Source: Streptococcus ilei (lineage in GTDB: Bacteria > Bacillota > Bacilli > Lactobacillales > Streptococcaceae). Taken from it: a stretch of DNA of 64,000 bases. The position numbers were made by a program, and so were the translations under genes. The DNA is taken from the NCBI RefSeq assembly GCF_000479335.1, contig NC_022584.1, positions 992,001-1,056,000 of the forward strand, written 5' to 3'. The stretch's first letter is position 1, and each line of letters opens with the position of its first letter. Below are positions 28,238 to 38,401 of this stretch, piece by piece. The notes below the pieces were generated by a model, which was given only the letters and a program-made list of their open reading frames with translations, was not told the DNA's origin and did no database searches.

Positions 28238-28906
28238 CTAGTCCAGATTGGTCACATCGAGTTCTTGTTTAATGGGTCTCGTTTGGATGTTTTGATGATC
28301 CTTGTTATAGATTTGACTCTTTTTCAAGAAATCATAATTATTCTTCTTTGGCTTTTCTTCTTGGTGAGACTCTTGAACCGGAAGTTCCTCTGCCTCCTCT
28401 AAAAGAATCAATTGCTCTTGTTTCAGTCGCTCGCCATATTTGATTAATTCACCTGGATTTTCTTTTTGAAAAGGAGCTGTTGGCTTCACTTTTGGTATGA
28501 AAGAAGGGGTGAATTTTTTCCGATTGGGTTTAGAGGCAATATCTGCTGTTAAATAAGGAGCCGTTCGCTTCTTTTTCAAATCAGCTCGCGCTGCTTCACG
28601 CGCCTCTTCTGCGTAGCGATTTGCCGGGCTCTTTTTATCAACAGGTTCCTTGAAATCCGGAGCCATTGGCTGCCTTCTTGACTTGGGCACTTCAAATGGT
28701 TTTTGAAGAGACTTTTGAAGGGATTTCTGATAGGGCTGCTCTGCAGTCTTTCCAGTAGCAATCGGCTCCCATTCTAAATAATTTTTATCTGTATACTCTC
28801 CAAGAATATTACTAATGAAGTCCCCGTCATCATATAAATTCATATGGGGCATTTGAGTTAGCATGATTTCATCATCTGCTACTTGTGGGAAATGCTTATC
28901 CGTCAT
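28238..28906 (-). CDS. Hydrophilic protein of unknown function between snf2 and murC
   Basis: This 222-aa, highly charged protein has no membrane segment or signal and low-complexity stretches ([16 protein letters not shown]; several K/E-rich runs). Much of it is probably unfolded. Only the first 45 residues (acidic, [15 protein letters not shown]) and the central [15 protein letters not shown] helix look ordered. The ATG at 28906 is favoured by GAAAGGAAG upstream. It lies 14 nt before murC. I recognise it only as a protein found at this place in streptococci. Confidence 0.75.
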   Translation of the reverse strand: MTDKHFPQVADDEIMLTQMPHMNLYDDGDFISNILGEYTDKNYLEWEPIATGKTAEQPYQKSLQKSLQKPFEVPKSRRQPMAPDFKEPVDKKSPANRYAEEAREAARADLKKKRTAPYLTADIASKPNRKKFTPSFIPKVKPTAPFQKENPGELIKYGERLKQEQLILLEEAEELPVQESHQEEKPKKNNYDFLKKSQIYNKDHQNIQTRPIKQELDVTNLD

Positions 28907-28963
28907 CCTTCTTCTTCCTTTCGACACTTCATTAATTATAAACTATTCATTTTATTTTTCAAG

Positions 28964-31900
28964 TTATTCCACCGAAATACCCAAAATTTCCCGAATTTCT
29001 TCAATAGAAAGACTAGAGCGCGTTTCGGTACCATCTAATATGGTAGAAACTAAATGACGTTTGCTGGTCTGGAGCTCTTGTATTTTTTCTTCAATGGTCC
29101 CTCGAGTGATCATCCGGTAGACCTCAACATTCTTATCTTGTCCCATTCGATGGGCACGGCCAATGGCTTGATCTTCTACCGCAGGGTTCCACCATAGGTC
29201 AACTAGAATAACCGTGTCCGCACCTGTCAAATTCAAACCAACTCCACCTGCTTTCAAGGAAATGAGAAAGGCATCTCCTTGACCGGAATTAAAGGCATTG
29301 GTCATGTCTTGGCGTTCATTAGCTGGCGTAGATCCCGTGATTTTAAAAGAAGTCATCTTCAGAGCATCCAACTCTTTTTCAATGATATCCAACATACCCC
29401 TAAATTGTGAGAAGATCAAGACACGTTGGTTGCCGTCTTTGATCTGCTCTAGCAGTTCTCGAAGGCTATCCAACTTCCCGCTTTCCCCAGTATAATCCTC
29501 TAAAAAGAGGGATGGCGTATCACAAATTTGACGAAGACGCATCAGGCCAGATAAGATTTCCATCTTACTGCGATTGAGTTCCTCTTCAGAAGAGCTTAGA
29601 ATGCGGTCTTGCATTTGCTTCAACTGAGCCAAATAGATTGTTTTTTGATCGTCAGCCAATTCATTCTTATAGGTCATCTCTATCAGATCCGGAAGTTCCT
29701 GCAAGACTTCACTTTTTTTCCGTCTCATGATAAAAGGCTTGACGTAGTGAGAAATGGTCTCTGGACTCAATTGTTTAAATTCTTTTTTACCGGGAAATAA
29801 ACCAGGAAGAACAATTTGGAAAATCGACCAGAGTTCCTCCACATGGTTTTCTATTGGTGTTCCCGACAAAGCAAAAGTATGAGGAACATCGAATTTCCGT
29901 AAGTATTGAGCAATTTTGGTTTGGGAATTTTTCATGACCTGCGCTTCATCCAAGATTAAGTATTGGTACTGATTTTTTTCGTATTGCTCTACGTCCTGAC
30001 GGAAGGAAGCATAACTGGTAATCGCTACCTGAGGATTGCTTGCAATAATCTCGTCGCGACTTGCTTTAAGGCCATAAATGACCTCTACTTTCATTTGTGG
30101 GGCGAACTTTTCGAACTCCTCTTTCCAATTATAGATTAAACTAGATGGAGCTAAGATCAAAATCTTAGAATCTGCTGTCACAACACTCGAGAGAAAGGCA
30201 ATAGTCTGGAGTGTCTTTCCAAGTCCCATATCATCTGCCAAAATTCCCCCAAAGCCGTAGTGATTGAGCATGGATAGCCAGCGGACTCCTAGTTCCTGAT
30301 AATCTCGTAGTTTAGCTGTTACTTGCAGCTTACCTAATGGAAATTGCTCTGGATGAATCAAATCATGAGCCAAATGACGAAACTCTTCAGAAAATCGGAC
30401 ATTGTCAGCTGTCTCAAATAACTGGGAGAGCTGGAAAGCTGCAATGCGATTGGTCTGCAACTGACCTGTTTTTGTCTTCTTTGCGCGAAGATTCAATAAG
30501 GTCTGACTGATACGCTTGGTTTCTTCATCAAAGATAAGGACCTTCCCTGTTTGACTGATGTAATAGTCATTCTTCTCGATTAAGGCACTCATGACTTGGT
30601 CAACTTCAGAAGGATCAATGGAGTCAAATTCAAAACCGATTTCAAGCAGTCGTCCACTGGTTTGAATGTCAATCTTGGGCTTCTCCACCTGATACAAATC
30701 CAACAATTTCTCCGAAGCGTCCACCTCTCCTAGTTGTTCAAATAATGGAAGGGTCTGCTGAAAGAAAGGATAGATTTGTTTAGGAAGAAGAGGAGACCGT
30801 TTGGTTTGAAAGTGATTGGTAAAACCAGCTGCCAAAATGGTTTCAAAAACCAAACGTTCCTTATCAAAATTACTGGAATAAGGCAGATTCTTAAGTTCTT
30901 GGTCAGAGCAAACGATACAATCTTCGTAGACAAATGCTACTTCTAACAACACTTCTCCCTGTTCAGATAAATCAAAAGTAAAGTGAGGTTGAAAATCATG
31001 GATATAAAAGTTACTTGGTGCTTTCACCTCACCAATTTTCCTGAATTGCTCTAAGCTATAGGTCAATTTGGTCTGATCTGACAAATCAAATTGAACATGT
31101 CTCTTCTGATCACTAGATAGGGGTAAACTCTGAACAGCCTCAATCAAAATCTTTTGCAGTGGGGAGATTTGGTAAAAATGGCCATTTACCAAAAGAAAGC
31201 GACCTTCCACCATTTTATAGGAAGCCACTTGGACCTGTAGTTCGATAAACTCCTTCATTTCCACGACTTGGAAAGAAAACAAGCCTGAATCTTCCTGGAG
31301 TTCTTGAAAGAAAACTTCCTGATAGGTATCCATCCCGACTTCAAGGGTAAAGGACGGTAAATCCATCAATAATTGCACAGCCTCTTCAAAGAAGCTCATT
31401 GGAAAGTAAAGGTGACGGCCTCCATTTGGAAAGAATAGAGCATCATGTACCGTGTCCCCCGATAATAACCCTTCTAAGAATCGTATCAAGGCGCGACTTT
31501 CAGGGTCAAAGGCCGCATAGGAAATCGGCTCGTAATAACTTTTCCCAATCGCAAAATGGGACTGCTTTCTGATAGCTTGCAAAAAAGCCACAACATCCCG
31601 CACTACATACGTTCTCTCATCCGGTCTGCGATAGATACGAAGGGTCCACAAAAACTGACCAGAATAGTCGTCCACATGACCGGTTGCTGAGAGACCAAAA
31701 CGGATCTCTTTACTTTCAATTTTTGGTAGGACCTGATCTAAAAACAAACTTCCAAAGGATACTTTTTCCTTTGTTTCTTGGCTTTCTGTTGCATATTGCT
31801 CCAAACCAAGCAAGAGTTCCTTCCCTTTTTCATCATTTTTTAAAAAGGCTTCACCCGCAGCTAAATGCACACAGAATTTTTTCTTCTGGAAAAAATCACA

Positions 31901-32059
31901 ACTACAAAAAATTGCTTGATCATCCAGGCTATATCGGAGGGAGTCATTGTCAATTCTGAAATAGAGGTACTGATTTTTCATTTCCTGTAGGGTTACTTTG
32001 CCGTTTTCATAGAGAAGGATTCCTTCTGAACGGATTTTCCCAGGAATTAATTTTGCCAT
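28964..32059 (-). CDS. SNF2-family DNA-dependent ATPase/helicase with SWIM zinc finger
   Basis: This 1031-aa protein has a SWIM-type zinc motif near residues 45-70 (CSCDFFQKKKFCVHLAAG). A long helical middle region follows, then a complete SWI2/SNF2 engine: DDMGLGKTLQ Walker A (about 605-614), DEAQ box (about 705), ALSGTPIENH, and the C-terminal helicase lobe with FSQFRGML, LISLKAGGVGLNL and QAIGRAHRMGQ. It is an ATP-driven double-strand DNA translocase that probably strips proteins from DNA. Start at the ATG at 32059 behind AAGGTGG. Confidence 0.93.
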   Translation of the reverse strand: MAKLIPGKIRSEGILLYENGKVTLQEMKNQYLYFRIDNDSLRYSLDDQAIFCSCDFFQKKKFCVHLAAGEAFLKNDEKGKELLLGLEQYATESQETKEKVSFGSLFLDQVLPKIESKEIRFGLSATGHVDDYSGQFLWTLRIYRRPDERTYVVRDVVAFLQAIRKQSHFAIGKSYYEPISYAAFDPESRALIRFLEGLLSGDTVHDALFFPNGGRHLYFPMSFFEEAVQLLMDLPSFTLEVGMDTYQEVFFQELQEDSGLFSFQVVEMKEFIELQVQVASYKMVEGRFLLVNGHFYQISPLQKILIEAVQSLPLSSDQKRHVQFDLSDQTKLTYSLEQFRKIGEVKAPSNFYIHDFQPHFTFDLSEQGEVLLEVAFVYEDCIVCSDQELKNLPYSSNFDKERLVFETILAAGFTNHFQTKRSPLLPKQIYPFFQQTLPLFEQLGEVDASEKLLDLYQVEKPKIDIQTSGRLLEIGFEFDSIDPSEVDQVMSALIEKNDYYISQTGKVLIFDEETKRISQTLLNLRAKKTKTGQLQTNRIAAFQLSQLFETADNVRFSEEFRHLAHDLIHPEQFPLGKLQVTAKLRDYQELGVRWLSMLNHYGFGGILADDMGLGKTLQTIAFLSSVVTADSKILILAPSSLIYNWKEEFEKFAPQMKVEVIYGLKASRDEIIASNPQVAITSYASFRQDVEQYEKNQYQYLILDEAQVMKNSQTKIAQYLRKFDVPHTFALSGTPIENHVEELWSIFQIVLPGLFPGKKEFKQLSPETISHYVKPFIMRRKKSEVLQELPDLIEMTYKNELADDQKTIYLAQLKQMQDRILSSSEEELNRSKMEILSGLMRLRQICDTPSLFLEDYTGESGKLDSLRELLEQIKDGNQRVLIFSQFRGMLDIIEKELDALKMTSFKITGSTPANERQDMTNAFNSGQGDAFLISLKAGGVGLNLTGADTVILVDLWWNPAVEDQAIGRAHRMGQDKNVEVYRMITRGTIEEKIQELQTSKRHLVSTILDGTETRSSLSIEEIREILGISVE

Positions 32060-32190
32060 ATTTACCACCTTATGTTTATCTCTTTATTATAACATATCCC
32101 CTCTAAAATAGAAAAAGAAGACAAAGAATTGTAAAGAATTCAATGCCTCATTTTACCATCATCTAAGCCCACTTTTCTTTTTTTATTCAA

Positions 32191-32370
32191 AAAGAGGCTG
32201 GGACAAAAGTCCTAGCCTCTCAATTGTCTTTGGATTGTCGAGCAAGACGCAGTGGTTGAGTGGGCTCTACTACGCTGATTTCATCAGCTTTTACAGCCCT
32301 ACTCAACTGTGCGGAGGTGGGACGACGAAATCGAATTCTTACGAATTACCGATTTCTGTCCCACTCTCTT
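32191..32370 (+). repeat. ~183-bp three-hairpin intergenic element, copy 4
   Basis: Plus orientation, between two leftward genes. Its GTGGGAC/GTCCCAC hairpin ends exactly at the lipoprotein stop (32370), so in reverse it can serve as terminator of that gene. Nearly identical to copies 2 and 3. Confidence 0.9.
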
Positions 32371-32816
32371 TATTTTATTCTCTTAAAACCTTCTTTTTTG
32401 AGGTTCTTGATATGATCTGAATAGTCGACCAGTTCTCCAATCGTTTTTTTCTCATCATTGGCTTTATTGAAGGCTTCAACATCTAGGTCTTGGTAGACGA
32501 TTTTGGTATGAATCATCAGCCCATCCTCTTTCGTACGACTCACATCTGTTGTATAGCCCGAAATTCCTTTTTTGGAATCAACAATCTCTTTTTTTATATA
32601 TTCGAATTCAGAGTCATCTTCAATATGTACATTAAAATTATCAGCCCAAAACTCTTCAGAGATCATTTGATTGGATCTATGTCGAATAGTCACTCGAACA
32701 ATACTGTCTTTAAATTTTTTCTCATAGGTTTCTTCTCTTTCAAGGCTACAAGCTGTCAGTCCCAGAAATACAAAAAATGTGATAACAAGAAGGAGTCCTT
32801 GTTTCAAAATTTTCAT
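32370..32816 (-). CDS. DUF1307 (YehR-like) lipoprotein
   Basis: This 148-aa secreted lipoprotein has a signal peptide (about 1-22) and lipobox LGLTAC with Cys at about 23. The mature part has the DUF1307 pattern: a short beta-rich domain, then YTTDVSRTKEDGLMIHTKIVYQDLD and a final helix. Found on the surface of many Firmicutes; function unknown. It starts 6 nt after der and is probably expressed with it by read-through. Confidence 0.85.
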   Translation of the reverse strand: MKILKQGLLLVITFFVFLGLTACSLEREETYEKKFKDSIVRVTIRHRSNQMISEEFWADNFNVHIEDDSEFEYIKKEIVDSKKGISGYTTDVSRTKEDGLMIHTKIVYQDLDVEAFNKANDEKKTIGELVDYSDHIKNLKKEGFKRIK

Positions 32817-32822
32817 AAAGCC

Positions 32823-34133
32823 CTACTTCCGTTTCCGAGCGATCAAGTGAATCGGGGTCCCTTCAAAGACAAAGGCTTTCCGAATTTGATTTTCCAAGAA
32901 ACGAAGATAAGAGAAATGCATGAGTTCTTCTTCATTGACAAAGACCACAAAAGTTGGTGGCTTGGTAGCAACCTGAGTCGCATAGAAGATTTTCAGGCGT
33001 TTTCCTTTATCTGTCGGTGTCGGATTAATGGCAATAGCATCCATAATGACATCGTTCAAGACAGCTGAAGGAATGCGAGTATTTTGGCTATCACTAATTT
33101 GCTTGATCATGTCTGGTAGCTTGTGCAAGCGTTGTTTGGTCAATGCAGAGACAAAGATAATGGGAGCATAAGAAAGATATTGGAATTGATCGCGAATATC
33201 ATCTTCCCATTGCTTCATGGTGTGGTTATCCTTTTCAAGGGTATCCCACTTATTGACCACGATAATCATCCCTTTTCCTGCTTCATGGGCAAATCCGGCA
33301 ATCCGCTTATCGTACTCTCGGATACCTTCTTCCGCATTCAAGACCATCAAGACTACATCCGAACGATCGATAGCCCGCATAGCTCGCATCACAGAATACT
33401 TCTCTGTATTTTCATAGACCTTACCAGATTTCCGCATTCCTGCAGTATCAATCATGGTATATTCTTGGCCTTCAGCATCCGTGAAATGGGTGTCAATCGC
33501 ATCTCGCGTAGTCCCAGCCACAGGACTAGCAATGACGCGGTCTTCTCCAAGGATGGCATTGATCAAGCTTGATTTTCCAACATTTGGACGACCAATCAAA
33601 CTAAACTTAATGACGTCTGGATTTTCTGCTTCGCGATCCGTTGGAAGATTTTCAACGATGGCATCCAAGACATCCCCTGTACCAATCCCGTGTACAGATG
33701 ACACTGGCAAGGGTTCTCCCAGGCCTAGAGCGTAGAAATCATAGATGTCATTTCGCATCTCTGGATTATCCACTTTATTGACTGCTAAAATGACTGGTTT
33801 GTGAGTCTTGTAGAGCATCCGAGCGACATATTCATCCGCATCGGTAATCCCTTCTTTTCCAGATACTACAAAGACAATGACGTCGGCTTCATCCATGGCA
33901 ATCTCAGCTTGGTGCTTGATTTGCTCCATGAAAGGTGCGTCCACGTCATCAATCCCGCCAGTATCGATAATACTAAATTGGTGGTTTAGCCACTCCGCCG
34001 TTGCATAAATACGGTCCCGAGTAACTCCTTCGACATCCTCGACAATGGAGATCCGCTCACCGGCAATCCGGTTAAAGAGCGTGGATTTCCCGACATTAGG
34101 ACGTCCTACAATGGCAACAGTAGGTAAAGCCAT
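32823..34133 (-). CDS. der: Ribosome-assembly GTPase Der (EngA)
   Basis: This 436-aa protein has two tandem G domains, each with complete loops: GRPNVGKST with DTGG and NKVD (about 9-125), and GRPNVGKSS with DTAGM and NKWD (about 182-300). They are followed by the KH-like domain (about 355-436). Essential for maturation of the 50S subunit. It follows the nitroreductase gene by 16 nt in the dnaB-dnaI-der chain. Confidence 0.97.
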   Translation of the reverse strand: MALPTVAIVGRPNVGKSTLFNRIAGERISIVEDVEGVTRDRIYATAEWLNHQFSIIDTGGIDDVDAPFMEQIKHQAEIAMDEADVIVFVVSGKEGITDADEYVARMLYKTHKPVILAVNKVDNPEMRNDIYDFYALGLGEPLPVSSVHGIGTGDVLDAIVENLPTDREAENPDVIKFSLIGRPNVGKSSLINAILGEDRVIASPVAGTTRDAIDTHFTDAEGQEYTMIDTAGMRKSGKVYENTEKYSVMRAMRAIDRSDVVLMVLNAEEGIREYDKRIAGFAHEAGKGMIIVVNKWDTLEKDNHTMKQWEDDIRDQFQYLSYAPIIFVSALTKQRLHKLPDMIKQISDSQNTRIPSAVLNDVIMDAIAINPTPTDKGKRLKIFYATQVATKPPTFVVFVNEEELMHFSYLRFLENQIRKAFVFEGTPIHLIARKRK

Positions 34134-34149
34134 GGTATCCTCTTTTCTC

Positions 34150-34866
34150 TTATTTTTCTAGTTGGTGTTTCTTTAATAACTCTGCCGTAGCAGCTGGTTC
34201 CTCCTGTCCAAATTGGGCAGCCAAGCGTTGACTCCAAGTATCTGTTGCCCGTGCTCCAGCATAGGCAGTCTGTACTTGGTCAAAGGCTTCAATCACCTCA
34301 GGAGTCTGCACTTGATAGCTTTCCTCAAATACAACAGCTTCCAAAGGAAGGCGTGGTTTAACAGGATGATTCTGATTTGGCACCCCTAAAGCCATCCCAA
34401 AGACAGGATAGGTATAGTCTGGTAAATTAAATAATTTAGCCACTTCAGAAGCTTGATAACGCACCAAGCCGATAATGACCCCTCCATAGCCTAAACTCTC
34501 TGCAGCCAACAAAGTATTTTGACCTGCCAAGGCAGCATCTACAGAAGTAATCAACAAATTATCCGGTCCTTCTGGATGGAATTGATCCGTATGCATCCGA
34601 ACCCCTTTTTCAGCTCGGTTGAGATCTCCTACAAACAATAGGAAGACAGAGGATTGACGGATGGCCTCCTGAGGGACAAATTGATACAGTGCCTCTTTCT
34701 TTTCTTGGCTTCTCACTAAGATGATGGAATAGGACTGAAAATTTTTCCAAGAGGAAGCCATTTGCCCAGCTGTTAGGATCGCTCGAAGATCTTCCTCCTT
34801 GATATCCTCCTCTTTAAAGCGACGGACAGAGGAATGAGATTTCATCAAATCAATAACAGTATTCAT
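34150..34866 (-). CDS. NADPH-dependent flavin oxidoreductase (nitroreductase family)
   Basis: This 238-aa FMN enzyme has the SVRRF motif near residues 12-17 that binds FMN phosphate, the [22 protein letters not shown] segment, and the LALGVPNQ-like region ([17 protein letters not shown]). The pattern suggests the NfsA/Frp group that reduces flavins, nitro compounds or quinones with NADPH. Overlaps dnaI by 4 nt. Physiological substrate unknown. Confidence 0.88.
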   Translation of the reverse strand: MNTVIDLMKSHSSVRRFKEEDIKEEDLRAILTAGQMASSWKNFQSYSIILVRSQEKKEALYQFVPQEAIRQSSVFLLFVGDLNRAEKGVRMHTDQFHPEGPDNLLITSVDAALAGQNTLLAAESLGYGGVIIGLVRYQASEVAKLFNLPDYTYPVFGMALGVPNQNHPVKPRLPLEAVVFEESYQVQTPEVIEAFDQVQTAYAGARATDTWSQRLAAQFGQEEPAATAELLKKHQLEK

Positions 34867-35762
34867 CGGCGATTTTCTCCTTCTAGGCGCACTTCTTTAG
34901 CCAGGAACTTAATTCGCTCCATGACACGTTTGGCTTGCCAAGTCTCATCTCCATTCCGAGACGTAGCAAAATGACGTTCCAAGTCTTCAAAATTGAAATT
35001 GGAGGTAAAGAAGGTTGGAAGAATCTCCTGCATCCGGTGTTGCAAAATCACTTGCAAGACTTCATCCCGCACCCAAGGCGACATTTGCTCTGCCCCAATG
35101 TCATCAAGAATCAAGATTTCAGCCTTCTTGACTTGATCTAGCATCTCTTTAACTTGTCCTGTGTTAATCGCATTTTTGACATCGATGACAAAGCTTGGAA
35201 AATGCAGAATCGTTGAAGAAGCCTGCCGTTTTTCAGACAAGTCGTGAGCAAGGGCTGCCATCATATAGCTTTTCCCAACTCCAAAATCTCCATATAGAAA
35301 AATCCCTTTACGAGCTTGAGGATAGGAAGCAACAAAATTGGCCAACTCTTCAAAGGCTCCAAAACGCCCACGATCATCCAAGTCGACTTTGGCTAAGGAA
35401 GCTTCCTTCAAGGTGCTTGGTAAGTTGATCAGCTGCAAGCGTCTATTGATAGCGGCTTGTTTTTGTGCCTCGATTAATTCAGGTGTCTCCTCATAGGAAA
35501 CATCCGCATAACCTTCATTCATGACTAAAACAGGCTTATACCCTCTTGCAATATAATCTGCATCCCCAAGGACAAAGCGATTGCGCTCACTGATGTATTG
35601 GTTAAATTTGGAAATGCTACGACGGATTTCTACATCCGATAAACCTTCCTTTTGAATAAAGGTTGCAATCTCAGGTTCGGCGAGAATTTGAGCTACCAAT
35701 TCTTCATAATTGAACTGCTGTGATCGATTCATCTGGGACATGGTTTTCCCTACGCTCTCCAT
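34863..35762 (-). CDS. dnaI: Primosomal helicase loader DnaI
   Basis: This 299-aa AAA+ protein has an N-terminal helicase-binding domain (about 1-110), Walker A LYGDFGVGKSYM (about 155-166), Walker B ILILDDIGAEQ (about 216-226) and the FFTSNFNF sensor 1. It loads the replicative helicase onto DNA with DnaB/DnaD. The gene starts immediately after the dnaB stop, with GGAGGGG as ribosome site. Confidence 0.95.
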   Translation of the reverse strand: MESVGKTMSQMNRSQQFNYEELVAQILAEPEIATFIQKEGLSDVEIRRSISKFNQYISERNRFVLGDADYIARGYKPVLVMNEGYADVSYEETPELIEAQKQAAINRRLQLINLPSTLKEASLAKVDLDDRGRFGAFEELANFVASYPQARKGIFLYGDFGVGKSYMMAALAHDLSEKRQASSTILHFPSFVIDVKNAINTGQVKEMLDQVKKAEILILDDIGAEQMSPWVRDEVLQVILQHRMQEILPTFFTSNFNFEDLERHFATSRNGDETWQAKRVMERIKFLAKEVRLEGENRR

Positions 35763-36935
35763 TTACTCCCCTCCTTGATTTAATTTCTCGAGCAAGGCTC
35801 GTTTTTGTTGTTCCAGATTAGCCTGTTCTTCTTGGCTAGTCTGATTGGTATAGTTAGGCTGACTCCACTTCGGAACATTGGTCTTTCCTGTCGCTGACCC
35901 ACTCTTAGCTACTTTCTCTTTTGCTTTTTGTAAATGGGAGTCTTGGCGCTGGCGGATCTTCAGAACTGCCTCCTCAGCCGTCTTTATCCCCTCATAAGCA
36001 AAGTCATTTCCAACTTTTAAGGCATACTTTTCATTGAGATTGGCGGAAGCAACCTTGTTAAAGGTCAACAACAAGATCACATTAATAACTTCATCTAACA
36101 GGCCTAAACGGGCCAAGTCAGAAATTACTTGGCGTTCTGATTGGGTCACAACAGCCTTACGCGCTTTTTTAATTCCTGCTAAAAATTGACGACTAGTCTT
36201 ATTTTTAGCTTCCCGGATAATAGCTCTTTCCTGCGGAGTGAACTCATCCTTACCTTTTTCTTGTGGCTCTTGGGTCAGTTTTTGTCTCATCCGTTTGGTC
36301 GAAATGACCAAATTAACCGCTGTCTCTTTGGCCAACAGATAGGTCTCGTACCAAGTCCAATTCTTCTCTTCGGTGATGGCATAAAGAACTAAGAGGTCCT
36401 CTTGTTCGTTCTCAAAACGAAGGCCATCCCGCACCATTAATTGTTTAAAGTGCTCTAAACTGAAGGAAGATACTTTCCTCTGAGGGGTCGAAACACCATC
36501 AATCCCAAAAACAGAGGCAAAGTTCACCTTCCGTTTCTCTCCCTCTGGTTTTTCAGGAAGCAAGTCACGAACTGCTGCTTCTCCTATTTTTTTCTCCAGC
36601 AACTTCTGATAAGCGACATTCGCGAAAAATTGATCTGCTTCTAGCGGAGCCAAAAATCGGAACTGAAGTCCTTCATCTGTCTCAAAAACCTCTAGTAAAT
36701 TCATGGCAATCAAACGGTCTAGACTTTCGAGAAAATGAGCGAACCCTAGATCCAAATGATTTAAAACAACAGCAATCAGCCGTTTTTCTTTCCCCTGATC
36801 ATAGAGACTCAGCAGAAAAGTATATAATTGACTTGCTTGAACACCTAATATTGGTCCATACAGATGCGTGAAAGAGGCTCCTGTAGGCGCTAAATAATTA
36901 TTCTTCAAGAAAGAAAATGAAGTATTGGGCTTCAT
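35763..36935 (-). CDS. dnaB: Replication initiation/restart protein DnaB (Gram-positive type)
   Basis: This 390-aa protein has two DnaB/DnaD-type winged-helix and helical domains: the N-terminal dimerisation part (about 1-130, with LYGPILGVQASQLYTFLL) and the C-terminal DDBH2 segment LLDEVINVILLLTFNKV...NLNEKYALKVGNDF (about 280-325). This is the primosomal DnaB of Firmicutes, not the helicase. It brings DnaI to oriC and stalled forks. Follows nrdR directly. Confidence 0.94.
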   Translation of the reverse strand: MKPNTSFSFLKNNYLAPTGASFTHLYGPILGVQASQLYTFLLSLYDQGKEKRLIAVVLNHLDLGFAHFLESLDRLIAMNLLEVFETDEGLQFRFLAPLEADQFFANVAYQKLLEKKIGEAAVRDLLPEKPEGEKRKVNFASVFGIDGVSTPQRKVSSFSLEHFKQLMVRDGLRFENEQEDLLVLYAITEEKNWTWYETYLLAKETAVNLVISTKRMRQKLTQEPQEKGKDEFTPQERAIIREAKNKTSRQFLAGIKKARKAVVTQSERQVISDLARLGLLDEVINVILLLTFNKVASANLNEKYALKVGNDFAYEGIKTAEEAVLKIRQRQDSHLQKAKEKVAKSGSATGKTNVPKWSQPNYTNQTSQEEQANLEQQKRALLEKLNQGGE

Positions 36936-37409
36936 CTATTTTTCCTTTTTCTTCTTCGTTCCTTTGGTAATCTGCTTTAAGAGACTTTCCAATTCACCAA
37001 CATCCTTGAAACTACGATAGACACTCGCAAATCGAACATAGGTAATTTCGTCCAATTCTGCTAACTCGTCCATGACAAGTGATCCGATATAGTCACTCTG
37101 GATCTCATTTTCACTCTGACTACGAATCTTTTGTTCGATTCGCCCCACAATTTCCTCAATTTCGTCACTCGACACGGGACGTTTCTGAGCAGATCGAATA
37201 ATCCCATTAAATATTTTATCTCTAGAAAACTGTTCCCGGGTGCCATCTTTTTTCACCACAACAAGAGTCCGCTCTTCTACTCGTTCATAAGTGGTGAAGC
37301 GATGATGACATTCATCACATTCTCTTCTTCTACGAATCGTTTTCCCGTCTTCTGCCTGGCGACTATCTACAACACTAGACTTATTTCCGCCACATTTTGG
37401 ACACCGCAT
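36936..37409 (-). CDS. nrdR: Ribonucleotide reductase repressor NrdR
   Basis: This 157-aa regulator has an N-terminal zinc ribbon (CPKC about 3-6 and CDEC about 31-34, with RRRREC between) and an ATP-cone domain (about 50-140). It senses ATP/dATP and represses nrd operons. The ATG at 37409 has AGGAGG 6 nt upstream; an in-frame GTG two codons earlier overlaps it. It heads the nrdR-dnaB-dnaI-oxidoreductase-der chain, tying dNTP control to replication start. Confidence 0.96.
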   Translation of the reverse strand: MRCPKCGGNKSSVVDSRQAEDGKTIRRRRECDECHHRFTTYERVEERTLVVVKKDGTREQFSRDKIFNGIIRSAQKRPVSSDEIEEIVGRIEQKIRSQSENEIQSDYIGSLVMDELAELDEITYVRFASVYRSFKDVGELESLLKQITKGTKKKKEK

Positions 37410-37477
37410 GGACACCCTCCTTATCGTTTCTTAATACTTTATTCTATCATATTTAGGGCTAAAGTGAAAGCAAGGGA

Positions 37478-37517
37478 AATAAAGAAAATCCCTAGCCTCC
37501 TGGAGGGATAGGGATTT
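37478..37517 (-). terminator. Terminator of the EEP nuclease gene
   Basis: AAATCCCTA...TAGGGATTT inverted repeat with inner CCTCC/GGAGG (37486-37517), followed on the minus strand by TTTTCTTTATTT. It lies between the nuclease-fold gene and nrdR. Confidence 0.85.
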
Positions 37518-37522
37518 GAATA

Positions 37523-38338
37523 TTATGGTAAATACAAGTCAGCTGACAAACCATAATGGTCGCTAACGAGAGGCTGACTAGAACCATCAAACACAACTTC
37601 TAGCCGTTCGATAACCCATTCTTTTGAGGTGAAAATATAATCAATCCGCAAGGGTACTTGATTATCATCCCATCCATCAATTCCAGGACCTACAGTGTAA
37701 GTCCCCTTGGTCTGGCGAGCTTCAATAAAGCTATCTTGAAGAGCTAGCGGGCTCGCTAAAATGGCTTCATAACCTTCTTGCCCAGCTGGATTATTAAAGT
37801 CCCCAGCTAAAATCAAAGGCTTTTGCAATTGGCTAAAGCGTTCTTCTAAACGCGCCCACTCTTGCTGGAAGCCTTTGTCCCACCAAGAGAGGTGAACACT
37901 GGCAACAGCAATGTCTTTCCCATCAACTTGGGTTTCTGCAATGGCAATCCGTCGTGTATGATAATCTGTTGGATCATTCACATCTGAAACCAAGAGTTCG
38001 CTTGCCTGGATTGGGGTACGCGATAGAATCGCCACACCTTCATGATAACGGTCATAGCCGATATGGTTATAAGCCCAGGTCCAGTGGTAGCTCAATCCTT
38101 CTTCTTCTAATTTTTCAACTAAACAACGAACATAGTGATCCTGATGGATCGGCTCCGCAGAAGGAGTTGGATGGTACAAGTCATTAACAGGAACAACTGG
38201 ACTTTCGATGGTCTGATTTATTTCTTGGAAACAAATCACATCGTATTGCTTTGCAAGAATGTCTTTTAATAAGTCCTCAAATTTTTGTTGGGGATTTTCT
38301 TCCATCCAACTATGAGTGTTTAAAGTTAAAAATTTCAT
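37523..38338 (-). CDS. Endonuclease/exonuclease/phosphatase-fold hydrolase
   Basis: This 271-aa DNase I-like metal hydrolase carries all core motifs: LNTHSW (about 5-10), CFQEIN (about 36-41, metal-binding Glu), SVHLSWW (about 147-153), GDFNNP (about 179-184) and the C-terminal SDHYGLSADL with the catalytic His. No signal peptide, so it acts in the cytoplasm. Members cleave phosphodiesters in nucleic acids, lipids or cofactors; the substrate here is unknown. Confidence 0.88.
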   Translation of the reverse strand: MKFLTLNTHSWMEENPQQKFEDLLKDILAKQYDVICFQEINQTIESPVVPVNDLYHPTPSAEPIHQDHYVRCLVEKLEEEGLSYHWTWAYNHIGYDRYHEGVAILSRTPIQASELLVSDVNDPTDYHTRRIAIAETQVDGKDIAVASVHLSWWDKGFQQEWARLEERFSQLQKPLILAGDFNNPAGQEGYEAILASPLALQDSFIEARQTKGTYTVGPGIDGWDDNQVPLRIDYIFTSKEWVIERLEVVFDGSSQPLVSDHYGLSADLYLP

Positions 38339-38360
38339 GATCCTACTCTCCTAATAGAGA

Positions 38361-38389
38361 ATTCCCTGTATCCAATAGATACAAGGAAT
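38361..38389. other. Hairpin between ptsG and the EEP nuclease gene
   Basis: ATTCCCTGTATC pairs with GATACAAGGAAT (one mismatched pair), without a clear U-tract. It may stabilise or process the ptsG 3' end; function not shown. Confidence 0.4.
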
Positions 38390-38401
38390 AACTCTCATAG
38401 A

